IMG/VR virus record: IMGVR_UViG_3300020442_000974
Location: 1-40,394 of that record
Length of the DNA stretch: 40,394 bases
Direction: 5' to 3' (one strand)
Source: a virus
The first letter of the stretch is position 1. Each line of letters begins with the position of its first letter. Below are positions 8,955 through 18,900 of the stretch, piece after piece. The notes below the pieces were generated by a model. It made no database searches and was not told where the DNA came from. It saw only the letters and a list, made by a program, of their open reading frames with translations. The position numbers and the translations under genes were made by a program.

Positions 8955-10486
8955 TAGAACTCGATTACGATTTTGATGTCTTCTACCTGGTCGTTCGCAC
9001 GACTGATTGATCTTCTATTATCTATATAAACAACGTCACCGCTATTTGACTTAACTTCGGGTTTTGCATAACCACTATTAAATTTCATACCCAAGTCATA
9101 CTCGGTGTTGTTAATAGTTCTAGAAGCAGTATTAGGAACAGCGGGAAAGTTAACATCTGGTTGACCAGCAGCACCAGAAGTTACACCATTAATAACAGTA
9201 GAACCATCGAACTCATTTTGAGTACCAGTAACTTCTGGGAAGATACCGTCTACAGAGTTTTGATAGTATTTCAATACTTTTGTCGTTGCATTCCAAGAAA
9301 TTACACGAGCACGAGCAGTGATGTTTGTTCCTCCAACAACTCTCGTTTGTGTAATAATTTCATCGGGAACATAATTACCTTGGAATGTGGGAGAGAAGAT
9401 AACTGCCTTTGTAGCAGATACCGTCAAGTCTGAAATAAGTTCAGACGTTCCAAATTTAAATGGATTGGTGATGAGACCAATACGACGATAGTCGTTATCG
9501 ATCGGGAAGTCACCTGCACCCTCATCATAAGAGAGTTTAGCGTTGATCATGACGCGAAATGCACCAAGTTCAACAACAGGATCAAATCCATGACCACCTG
9601 GGGGAGGAATAATAACGTCTACTTGACCACCAGTTCCTGTGCCAATACCAGTAATACCATCAACACTGATTTTACCGAATGTATATCCAGTACCACCAGA
9701 AGTAACGGTTGCTGAAATAATTTTACCACCGTCAACAACAACAGAAACACGACCACCAGTGCCATCACCGTTAATAGCAACGTTATCATAGGTGCCGTTA
9801 TTATAACCAGATCCAGCAGCGTTAATAACTACTGTGTCAATTTCACCAGCGACTGCGTTTGTTTGAACTGCCGCGTTTGTGAAAACTGGCATGTAATCGT
9901 TGGAGAAAAACTTAAGGACGGAAGCGACAGGGATGGTATACATGTATTTCCAACGATATCCATCACCAGTAGTGATGATGCTAGTGGAAGTGCCAGTAGG
10001 CTCAACTGTAGAAGGTTTACCATTAGGATCGGAAGGAGAAGTGCCGTTATAAATGACTTTATATACTTGATATTGAGAATTCACAACATAAAAGTCGGAA
10101 TCATATAACTTTGTAGCACCAGAAGATGCGGTCTTAGTAGGAGAATAATCATGACGATACATGTCATAAGTAAATCCCAGACCACCTGTAGTCTGTTCAG
10201 GAGATACCCAATCAATACGACGGACAACCTGAACAGTATCAGAAGCGAGTACTCGCTTCATAGAAATCATATCATCATAGGCATTTGCAAACTCTTGAAA
10301 TGAATCCACCGCCTGTGGAGGCGAGTTTTCATTGTCCCAACTTTGTGGTCTACCAATAAACAGGTAGAGTCTATCTCTAGAAGTTCCTGCCGCATCATCA
10401 CTTTGTGTTGCGTCTGGACCTTCCAGGGATTTAATGAATTTTTTCGCAGAAAAAATCCTAAATTGATCAGTTAGTAGAGCTGCCAT
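8954..10486 (-). CDS. 8: Baseplate wedge protein gp8, enlarged, 510 aa
   Basis: The skeleton matches T4 gp8: an N-terminal FIGRPQSWDNENSPP block (T4 has GRSEPWAENENEP), GDGYRWKYMYTIP near residue 170 (T4 GDGYVWEYLFEIP), YRRIGLITNPF near 335, and the end GDVVYIDNRRSIS plus DQVEDIKIVIEF (T4 GEMIYMENRPPI and QTEEINILFTF). gp8 is a wedge subunit bound to gp7 and gp10 in T4. This copy is about 175 residues longer than T4 gp8 (334 aa). The extra length is mainly a glycine-rich beta insertion at about 215-305 (GSGYNNGTY, GGTGYTFGKISV) and a second module at about 355-440. The start has AGG three bases upstream and its own late promoter. It is followed with a one-base overlap by the 2,497-residue gene. 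Confidence 0.9.
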   Translation of the reverse strand: MAALLTDQFRIFSAKKFIKSLEGPDATQSDDAAGTSRDRLYLFIGRPQSWDNENSPPQAVDSFQEFANAYDDMISMKRVLASDTVQVVRRIDWVSPEQTTGGLGFTYDMYRHDYSPTKTASSGATKLYDSDFYVVNSQYQVYKVIYNGTSPSDPNGKPSTVEPTGTSTSIITTGDGYRWKYMYTIPVASVLKFFSNDYMPVFTNAAVQTNAVAGEIDTVVINAAGSGYNNGTYDNVAINGDGTGGRVSVVVDGGKIISATVTSGGTGYTFGKISVDGITGIGTGTGGQVDVIIPPPGGHGFDPVVELGAFRVMINAKLSYDEGAGDFPIDNDYRRIGLITNPFKFGTSELISDLTVSATKAVIFSPTFQGNYVPDEIITQTRVVGGTNITARARVISWNATTKVLKYYQNSVDGIFPEVTGTQNEFDGSTVINGVTSGAAGQPDVNFPAVPNTASRTINNTEYDLGMKFNSGYAKPEVKSNSGDVVYIDNRRSISRANDQVEDIKIVIEF

Positions 10487-10513
10487 TTCCTAAGGGTTTT
10501 GTTTCCTCTTGTT

Positions 10514-10521
10514 TATTTATG
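10514..10521 (-). promoter_or_regulatory. T4-type late promoter for gp8 operon
   Basis: CATAAATA on the minus strand, five bases beyond the stop codon of the 1,397-residue gene and 27 bases upstream of the gp8 start. It is identical to the octamers at 958-965 and 15973-15980. Confidence 0.8.
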
Positions 10522-10525
10522 ATGG

Positions 10526-13500
10526 TTACGAGCGGAGAATTGTTTGATACTCAATACGTTTGATTCTATATCGAGCACCACCATTGCCAATCAAGTCTTC
10601 TCCACCAATGATTGCCTGTGCCGCAGCACCAGATCCAGTAGTATCACCGACTGCATTTGTAAATGTAATGGTTGGGTGTAAGTTGTAAGTTCCGTCAACA
10701 TTCTGGAAAATACCATAACCACCATTATTTACTGAAATTGATTCTATCTGGTCACCTGCTGTTGTCATGTTAACTGTAGCGGTTGCCTGCACATCACCAA
10801 TATTTTCAATTGTTACAGTGGGTGCAGCAGTGTAATTAGTTCCAGAATTTTGAACTACAAAATCAACTACAGTTCCCTTTGATGAGAACTCATAAAGAAA
10901 TCCTCCAATACCAACATTAATATTACCAGTATCATAAGGAATAACATTATTTACAACCAACTTAGAAGTTGCAGGATCCCAAGAAACTACTGTTGCACGA
11001 ACATTAGAAGTAGATCCAGTTACAACATCATTCACACTGTAATTTTGCCCATTACCCTCATTAGCATCTAAGAAAATTTCCAAGTTTGCATTATGTTCTA
11101 CACCATCTGCCAGAGCACCCGCTGCAGTAACAGTTGCAAATTTAGTTGGTATAGCAGCGTCTTTGATACTATCTCCAACTTGGAATAATGTTGTGTTTTG
11201 TCCTCCCTGCGTCTCTTCAATACCGTAAAGAGAATTGTAGATACCACCATCAAGATTAATTTGATTTTCATAAGCAGTTCCCGTATTTACCAGATCGGCA
11301 ATACCGTCACCAGCACCATCATTTTCATCATTATCTTCAAATGATCTATTTTGAATAGTGCCAAGAGGAACTGTTAAAGTTGGGATAGACTCGCCATTAT
11401 CTACGACAAGAACATGCGGTTCAAATCCAGAGGGAGCACTAGCAGCAGTACCTGCATCAAATTGAACAATCGCATCTAATGTAGAGGGAATACCACCATC
11501 AATAAATGCTAATTCATCAACTTCAAATGTAACTAAAAGTTCTCTAGTCGCAGGGTTCCAATCGTATACTTTTGCGATTTTATTATTCGCATTCTCAACT
11601 CTACGAATAACTCTATCCCCAACATTGAATTCATATGTTGAATTTCCTTGCTGATCGTTCTGAGTATCATCGAGAATGACTCTCTGGTCATAATTAAAGT
11701 TTACACCTCTGGTAAGACCTGTAAATCTACCTGCACCTTTACCAGTATATGAAATTGTTTCGGTATTCAAAATTAACGAACCAGATCCAGGGAATCCATC
11801 CGTAGAATCAACGTATACCGTAGTATCAGACGCATTCAAACTCTTAACAAGACCTGTAAGATAAATTTGCTCAGAGTTATTTGCTTGACGAGCGTTAGTC
11901 TTTCTCTTAAGATTGACAAGTTTTGTGAAAATAACATTGGGTGGATTTACATAACCACTACCAGCATCAATAACATTAATTGCAGTAACTTGACCCTGAT
12001 CAATTACTGCTTCTGCTTTCGCACCAATACCACCACCACCAGTAATCAGAACAAATGGAGGTTCTTGATAAAATTCTCCAGGATCTGCAACTGCAATAGA
12101 AGTTACCTTTCCTAAGGTATCAATTTCTGCAGCACCTTGAGCGCCAGTGCCACCGCCACCACCTTCAAAAATCAAAGTGGGTGGAGTTGCATAACTTCTA
12201 CCAGGATTTAAGAGAGAAAGACCTGTAATTGTCTGAACAACAGGACTTACAGTAGCACCCGATCCTTCACCACCAAGAATTTTTGCTTTAGCAGGACCAA
12301 AGAAATTATCACCCTTTTTCGTCATTTTAATGTAACTAACTGATCCAGTATCAGTTAGAACAACATCACCTTCAGCAATTGTTGGAAAAACATCGGGTTG
12401 TTGTGGTACTACGTCATTTTCAAATAAGGGCACACTATAATATTTCGGACCAATGGCATATGGATATACAGGATTGCCACTACTATCTTCAATTAAAAAA
12501 TATGCATAAGTTCCATTTGGATACTCTGGAGTAACCGCAAATCTACCATTGAACTCATCTAATGTTCCCAGTCCTTCTTGATAGATATAATCCTCTACTA
12601 AATCTCCAAGAATATATCCAGTTTGAACACTTCGGATACCATAATCACTATCTGCATAAGAAAATGCATACAAGGTAGAGGGTGCATCTACAGGGGGAGT
12701 AAATCGAATCTCTCTAGTAGTCGCACTATTAAACTGCGAAATATATTGAGAGTATGTTACTTGAGAACCATCAATATGATATGTTGTGTGATGAACAGCA
12801 GAATACAGATAACTAGTATCTCCAATATCAGTTGGATCACCAGTTGAATGCCATCCATTCTCAGTTTGGGAGAATAATAAAAACGATCCATCATTAGTGG
12901 AATCATCTTGATTAAAGATATAAGTTGATCCCCTATCAAGATCTAAAAATGCTGGTCTACTTCCATTAAATTGGAATTTCCCATTGGAAACCGTTACTGT
13001 ATATGTGACGTTTGATGCAGTAACAACTTCGGGTCTAGCACCTTGAATTTCATTGGTAGTTCTTAATCTATAAGATGAAGTTTCTCTAGCAAGAGTGCCA
13101 TCAATAATTCCCCAAGGACCATAAATGGGATATCCATCAAATGACATACCCAAGACCTTAGAGTGACCACTTGGGTGTCTAGACAGATCTATTGTGTTTG
13201 GATCGTTAGTATCTGACTGATAGAAAGATTGGAAATAATAATTATTTGGAAGTTCCTCATTTTCTATGACTGGTGATAATGTCATATAACCTTCATCACC
13301 ATCATAACCAGACATGTTTGGATGGTTTTTACAATAGTAATAAATCCTAGAAGTTTCATCAGGATTCATTATGAAAATGGGTCGATACTCATTTTCATAA
13401 TCTGCTGCAGGTGCCTGAGTTACTCCTGTGCTGTTGTAATATAGAGTTCCTGGCGTAGAGTTATGAGTGCCGTCTGGAGTAGTACTAAACTGCATAGGAT

Positions 13501-14719
13501 GACCCAACATGTCACCCGATGGTTGATTAGATGGATCGGATTGATCCCAAATAATCACATAATTCCTTTGAACTTGAATATTTTCTGGTGAAAAATAGAA
13601 TTGACCTGGGGTAAAAGGTCCAAACTCATTAGCATCTGGACCAAATTCGATATAAAAGACACCTAAAGTAAGAGCGATAGGTTCTTCTGCGATTCTAAAT
13701 TGGAATCCGTTTGCACCAAGAACTAAATCATTTTCAGCAAAAGATCCTCCAGAAATTTCACGAAGATAAACTTTAGTGATTTCATTCTGAGCATTTCTTA
13801 TAATTTTCGCAACCCTACCTTTAGCAGTGCCACCAACTTCATCTACTATTCTACCAACTTCAACTTGACCTAATGTTTCATCAAGTTGTTCTACTTCAAG
13901 AAGAATGTTATCGAATTCAGTCTTCGTTCTCCAAGTAAATACCTTGAATCTACCCCAATCAAAAACACCATTCCTTAAAGCAAATTCATTGATTAATTTA
14001 CTACTTTGATAATAATAAACATTATTATCAGTAATCGCACCGTAAATATTACTCTGTTTTAGATAATCATATTTTACACTATCGATACTAAATCCTACGG
14101 GAGAATTTCCAGTAGTCCCCCAATCGGGAGTATGCAAAAGACCGCCATTAGCCATAATGGCAGTGCTTTTATCTTTTTGAAATAATCTATCGTTTGGATT
14201 AGGGACATCCTTTCCGCCACGAAAAACAAATACCTGATCAAAAGTTCTATCTACAATAGTTCCTGATCCACCAGGTTGTCTTTCACTCTGAATATATTGA
14301 CTAGGTTTTGGATGGTTATCTGATTGTATTCTAAGCCTATCAGTAACTACATTCTGATTATTTAATTGGAAAACACCAGAAGTAGGAGAATTTGGATGAC
14401 TTTGCCAAATTCTATTGAAATCAAAAGAACTTACAACATTAGGAGTTTCTTGTTCAGGAAGAATTGATAAACGTAGAGGATCATATCCCTTTCCTCTTTC
14501 CAAAACTCTGACATGAATAATTCTACCAGAATCCGAATCAATAATTGGATACAAAAGTGCATCTTGAACGGGAGTTCCACACCCGTCAATAGTTAATCTT
14601 GGAGGATCCGAGGGATCATACCCACTACCACCATCTTTAACTTCAACCGCACGGACACCAAAAAATTCATCAAAGATCGGTTTGATGACTGCACCAGATC
14701 CAGGAACTGTTCTTGCCAT
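10526..14719 (-). CDS. Virion structural protein with cupredoxin-like and YHYH-like domains, 1,397 aa
   Basis: The N-terminus (about 1-90) has two glycine-rich beta repeats (DGGSGYDPSDPP, ERGKGYDP). Residues about 350-470 look like a cupredoxin: GHPMQFS supplies a His, and YYYCKNHPNMSG supplies Cys, His and Met in the type 1 copper order. Residues about 515-765 resemble the YHYH domain (MSFDGYPIYGPWG, then LDEFNGRFAVTPEYPNGTYAY and VYPYAIGPKYY), interrupted by a second cupredoxin-like unit (about 565-705) without the metal ligands. Residues about 795-930 and 1283-1397 hold more GSGY-type repeats. The start has GAGGA four bases upstream, and the gene follows the 408-residue gene by six bases. 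A role as a baseplate or fibre component is inferred from context; copper binding is untested. Confidence 0.85.
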   Translation of the reverse strand: MARTVPGSGAVIKPIFDEFFGVRAVEVKDGGSGYDPSDPPRLTIDGCGTPVQDALLYPIIDSDSGRIIHVRVLERGKGYDPLRLSILPEQETPNVVSSFDFNRIWQSHPNSPTSGVFQLNNQNVVTDRLRIQSDNHPKPSQYIQSERQPGGSGTIVDRTFDQVFVFRGGKDVPNPNDRLFQKDKSTAIMANGGLLHTPDWGTTGNSPVGFSIDSVKYDYLKQSNIYGAITDNNVYYYQSSKLINEFALRNGVFDWGRFKVFTWRTKTEFDNILLEVEQLDETLGQVEVGRIVDEVGGTAKGRVAKIIRNAQNEITKVYLREISGGSFAENDLVLGANGFQFRIAEEPIALTLGVFYIEFGPDANEFGPFTPGQFYFSPENIQVQRNYVIIWDQSDPSNQPSGDMLGHPMQFSTTPDGTHNSTPGTLYYNSTGVTQAPAADYENEYRPIFIMNPDETSRIYYYCKNHPNMSGYDGDEGYMTLSPVIENEELPNNYYFQSFYQSDTNDPNTIDLSRHPSGHSKVLGMSFDGYPIYGPWGIIDGTLARETSSYRLRTTNEIQGARPEVVTASNVTYTVTVSNGKFQFNGSRPAFLDLDRGSTYIFNQDDSTNDGSFLLFSQTENGWHSTGDPTDIGDTSYLYSAVHHTTYHIDGSQVTYSQYISQFNSATTREIRFTPPVDAPSTLYAFSYADSDYGIRSVQTGYILGDLVEDYIYQEGLGTLDEFNGRFAVTPEYPNGTYAYFLIEDSSGNPVYPYAIGPKYYSVPLFENDVVPQQPDVFPTIAEGDVVLTDTGSVSYIKMTKKGDNFFGPAKAKILGGEGSGATVSPVVQTITGLSLLNPGRSYATPPTLIFEGGGGGTGAQGAAEIDTLGKVTSIAVADPGEFYQEPPFVLITGGGGIGAKAEAVIDQGQVTAINVIDAGSGYVNPPNVIFTKLVNLKRKTNARQANNSEQIYLTGLVKSLNASDTTVYVDSTDGFPGSGSLILNTETISYTGKGAGRFTGLTRGVNFNYDQRVILDDTQNDQQGNSTYEFNVGDRVIRRVENANNKIAKVYDWNPATRELLVTFEVDELAFIDGGIPSTLDAIVQFDAGTAASAPSGFEPHVLVVDNGESIPTLTVPLGTIQNRSFEDNDENDGAGDGIADLVNTGTAYENQINLDGGIYNSLYGIEETQGGQNTTLFQVGDSIKDAAIPTKFATVTAAGALADGVEHNANLEIFLDANEGNGQNYSVNDVVTGSTSNVRATVVSWDPATSKLVVNNVIPYDTGNINVGIGGFLYEFSSKGTVVDFVVQNSGTNYTAAPTVTIENIGDVQATATVNMTTAGDQIESISVNNGGYGIFQNVDGTYNLHPTITFTNAVGDTTGSGAAAQAIIGGEDLIGNGGARYRIKRIEYQTILRS

Positions 14720-14725
14720 TTATCC

Positions 14726-15952
14726 TCAGCTTACAACGTTAATTTGACCCTGCATCGCAGCATGGATTGTACACTGATAATACAGTGTTCCAGGAGCATC
14801 CATTGGGACAGTCCAATATAATACAGAAGATCCACTACCAGATTGCCCCGTAGTATACGGAGTGCCCGATAAACCTTGAGTGCTCTGAATCCTAAAGGGA
14901 TGAGCACCACCAGAAACAGAATTATCAAATGCGTATGTAAACCCTCTATGAACATAGATTGTAGGATCGTTTACAGATCCAGTAAAACCAGGTCCAGAGA
15001 AAGTATAATCTGAAGATCCGTTTGCTGTGAGTTCCCACCATGTAATTGGACTTCTAGTAACAGTCCAAGAACTACCATTCCAGAATAAAGAATCACCCTG
15101 AACAATACCGCCAACATTAGTATCGGTAAGTGCAGCGAAAGTGGTTGTGAGAGAACCGTTAAAATTGATCGTTAAAGTATCGCCAGTAATCGTAGTAGCA
15201 ATATTTGTCCCGCCCGCAATAGTTAAAGTATCTGTTGCGGAATCTGCAGTAGTATTCCCTGTATCTGCCGCAATGGTAGCGAACAAATTCTGAGATCCTG
15301 CACCAGCAGCATCATCTCCAGGTAACCATTTACTCTGAGATGCATTCCATTTTAATACTTGTGTATCAGTAGGAGGTGTTGTTGTAGTATCTACATCTAC
15401 AAGATCATCAACACTAGAATATTGAGTTAATAGTGCTGCTCTAGTATCGCCTACACCACCAGTAGTAATATTAATATTTACATATGGATTATCATCACCA
15501 TCTACAGTGAAAAAATATCCAGGATATGTTGCTGCAGCTGGTGCAGCACCAACTGAAGCATATTCATTCTTATATGAAATTTTTGTCGGAAAATCAACTG
15601 TTCCAGTTGCACCATCAAAAGTCGATGTTACCGATCCTGCAGCGAGAGTAATATCACCCGTGCCATTAGAAGCAAGAGCAATGTTTCCATTAGAGCTGGA
15701 AATAATAGAATTACCATTAACATCTAGTGCTGAGGTAAGAGTGGTAAAATCTGAAGGTAAAAACGTAGTTCCGTTGTACCTCAGGACTTGACCCGTTGCA
15801 GGGTTAGTCACACTAAGACCTAAAGTAGATCCATTGCCTATGGCATTATAGATCTCATTAAAGTTATCATTGATCTTGTCACCGCCGACTCGTAAAGTAT
15901 CACCTGTATTATCATTAGCGGCGGTCCCAAGACCTAGTGTTTGTTTAGCCAT
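14726..15952 (-). CDS. Fibre-like structural protein with C-terminal cupredoxin-like domain, 408 aa
   Basis: The N-terminus (residues 6-38: LGLGTAANDNTGDTLRVGGD, then KINDNFNEIYNAIG) is a motif common at the start of marine phage fibre and structural proteins. The middle (about 50-300) is low-complexity beta structure rich in T, N, G and S (for example TDTLTIAGGTNIATTITGDT), typical of trimeric fibre shafts. The last 100 residues (about 305-405) read as a cupredoxin-like beta sandwich: GGAHPFRIQS, then VPMDAPGTLYYQCTIHAAM and QG, giving His, Cys, His and Met in the order used by type 1 copper sites. It starts 21 bases after the giant gene, under a late promoter that overlaps the giant gene's stop codon. 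It is probably a short baseplate fibre or tip protein; metal binding is inferred only. Confidence 0.85.
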   Translation of the reverse strand: MAKQTLGLGTAANDNTGDTLRVGGDKINDNFNEIYNAIGNGSTLGLSVTNPATGQVLRYNGTTFLPSDFTTLTSALDVNGNSIISSSNGNIALASNGTGDITLAAGSVTSTFDGATGTVDFPTKISYKNEYASVGAAPAAATYPGYFFTVDGDDNPYVNINITTGGVGDTRAALLTQYSSVDDLVDVDTTTTPPTDTQVLKWNASQSKWLPGDDAAGAGSQNLFATIAADTGNTTADSATDTLTIAGGTNIATTITGDTLTINFNGSLTTTFAALTDTNVGGIVQGDSLFWNGSSWTVTRSPITWWELTANGSSDYTFSGPGFTGSVNDPTIYVHRGFTYAFDNSVSGGAHPFRIQSTQGLSGTPYTTGQSGSGSSVLYWTVPMDAPGTLYYQCTIHAAMQGQINVVS

Positions 15953-15972
15953 TACTCGCTACGATTTTTAGT

Positions 15973-15980
15973 TATTTATG
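15973..15980 (-). promoter_or_regulatory. T4-type late promoter overlapping the giant gene's stop codon
   Basis: CATAAATA on the minus strand contains the TAA stop (15976-15978) of the 6,606-codon gene. It lies 20 bases upstream of the start of the 408-residue gene, giving that gene and its neighbour a transcription start independent of a 20-kb transcript. Confidence 0.8.
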
Positions 15981-18900
15981 GGGTTTCTGGGTCAACTAAC
16001 TCTTCGCCATATTGACTCAGGTCTGGTGCAGTCCAATCATCAGGAACTGATGTTTCAACTACAACCTCTGGATTTTGATATCCTGTTCCAGTTGCACTAA
16101 CTTCAACAGCACCAACACCAACCAGGGCGCGGATATTACCATCAAAACCAGAGATAGAGTCGATTCTAACTGTAGGTCTAGAAGTATATCCAGAACCACC
16201 AGAGGTAATCTGAACTTTATCAATAGTACCAGAAGTAAGAAGTGCGGTTCCTCGTGCATTTTGTCCAAAGACAGAACCAAGATAATCGAAGGTAATCAGA
16301 GAGTTAGAAGATTCAATAACAGCAACTTCACGATCTTCAGTTTCACCCTGAATGTCAATAAAGTCACCCGCTTCAACAGGAGGAACAACTTCTGCTGCGT
16401 CAACGTCAGCTTCAGAACCAACGTAAGAGAATGCAACGAAGGTGGATCCAAATCTAGGAATCTCAGAGAAGATAATTCTAGAACCAACGATTTCAAAACC
16501 AACACCAGGTTCTTGAAGAACACCATTGAGAGAAACAATGATATTATTTTCTGGTCTAATTGTTGTGGATTGAACGCCTTCTGTAAGTGTTAATGAATAG
16601 AAAACATCATCACGCTTAAGGTTGAAGGATTGGCGTAAAGAGTCAAACTCGAACGAAATATCATCCAATTGTCTCAGTTTACCAACATAGAATCCTGTAA
16701 AGGATGCTCCCAGGTCAGGTGCTTCAGTGAATTGAATCTCGTCAGAGAATGCTGTATAAGCAAAAGTAGCACCAGGAGGTTGCAGAACACCGTTGATAAA
16801 GATCAACATATGACCCGCAGGATCTGGGAAGTATGGAGTTCCGTTTTCGATCGTAAGTTTGAAGTTGGTTTGTGTACCATCAAATCCACGGAAGTAACGC
16901 TTAACACGCCCCTTCAGATTTACAAGAGTCTTGATAGCACTCTTGTAAGAATCAGGACCTACGATACCGTCTCTAGAACTAAATGTTCCTCTGACATCAG
17001 AAATATACAGACGCTTATCAATACCGATAGTGCGAATATCTCTGATAATACCACTAGCAGCACCAGCAACATCAATCTTAGTGGAGACTTGCGCGTATCC
17101 AATTGGATTGAATGGATCATTCAGAGGACCATAAGATCCTACAAAATCACCGATGCCAAATGAATTGGTGCCAACCATAATGGCATAGATGAGGTTATTA
17201 TCTAAGTCAACTTCAGTAATATATCCAAAGAAGTTAGCATCTTGGAAGTTGGAATTTACTTTGTGTAATTTATCACCAACAGTAAACTGATTAAGTCCAC
17301 TTTGGACCGAGATACCCAGTCTAACATGACCAGCAGAGTTGACTCTATCACCGACTGCAACATCGAGACCATCATACTTAACAACATCAAAATACAATTC
17401 AGAGTTGTCTGGGAAGAGTGTTGCGGTCTTCTCAAATGTTCCTACAAGAGTTTCAGTATCGACTGTAAGTGAACCACCACTATTATCAAGGATAGCAGCA
17501 CTGGCTGTGAGATAACCTGTAGGAGACGCAGTATTGCCAGACGTATATCCCTTAAAGATAATATCATTAGTAAATGAACCTTTAACTTTATTGATCTGAA
17601 TTCTATCCTCAATTGCACTAATTTGAGCACTGGTAGATTGAGTAGCACCAATAATAGTATCTGTGATCGCCCATGTTCCTGCGGTCACACGAACATCAAG
17701 ATATTTAAAGTTTTCGTCTTCAGTAAATCCATAGACAACACCTGTAATTGCCGCATCACCTTGTTTCTGCACAGATTCTCCCATAGTGAAAGGACCATCA
17801 GTGATAGTTCCATCAATTCGGAATCTCTTATAAATCTGAACAATGGTGCCTTCATTGACACTAAGCGATTCAATTTCACCATAATTATCACTAGAAGTGC
17901 CATAGAGATAATCGGTATTATTAACACCACCTGCGATACCAACAGGAATAATCCTAGATCCATCTTCATAAACCTTAGATGGTACTGTAATACCATTGAT
18001 GGTTGTCAAATTAGTGTAGAAAGAATCCTGTTGCAATTGACCACGAATGATATCAAAGTTATTTCTAACTAAACGATCAATTGACTCTACGGTATAATCA
18101 CTAGAGACGGTGCTGTCGTAGAAGGAGAAGAATCCAGCATTTGTGGAAGGTGATGTAAGAGTTCCAGACAATGCAGAAGTAATGAATACTTCAAGTTCAT
18201 CAAGAATGAAATTCTTGATATTAAATTCTGCATCAGAATAGAAAATCTGACCAGACTGAGCAGTGTAAGGATCAAGAGCACCTTTATTGAGTTTATATCC
18301 CCAAGCAAAGGGTCCAAAATCTTGATTAGTGCCTTGATAGAATCCAGCACCATTAATAAAGATCTTCTTCTCAATTTCACCAAATCCAAATCCGAACGTC
18401 AAGGTCAAGTATGCACGATACCATCCATTACCGTAAGGAATAACTCCATAAGCATCTACAGTAATACCACCTTGAGGTTGGAAGATGGTGCCATAAGTGC
18501 CATCGGATAAATCAATATCAAAATACGCTTGCTGTCTTGTCGCTAAAGCATTATCGAGAGAAACTTCAAGTCTTACATTATCACCATAACTAGAACCATC
18601 ATCTTTTAAGAAGACAGAATAAGTATAAGTCTGAGTTTCTGCAGTACCTATGTTACCAGTATCAAATGTTTCTGTTCCAGAGTCGAACTTAACGTTTCCA
18701 GAGTCAAATGTCTCAAAAGCAGAGATATTATACGCTTTTGAAATCCAATGCTGTCCAATATAAAGATTAGGTTGCAATTGATCAGCAGTTTGTGTTCCAT
18801 CAGGAGCAGATCCACTAGTTCCTGTTGCAGATGCCGCGAGATTATCATTAACATCAACACCCTGTCTAACAAATCCAGCTGCAGAGAAGTTTTCTGGATA

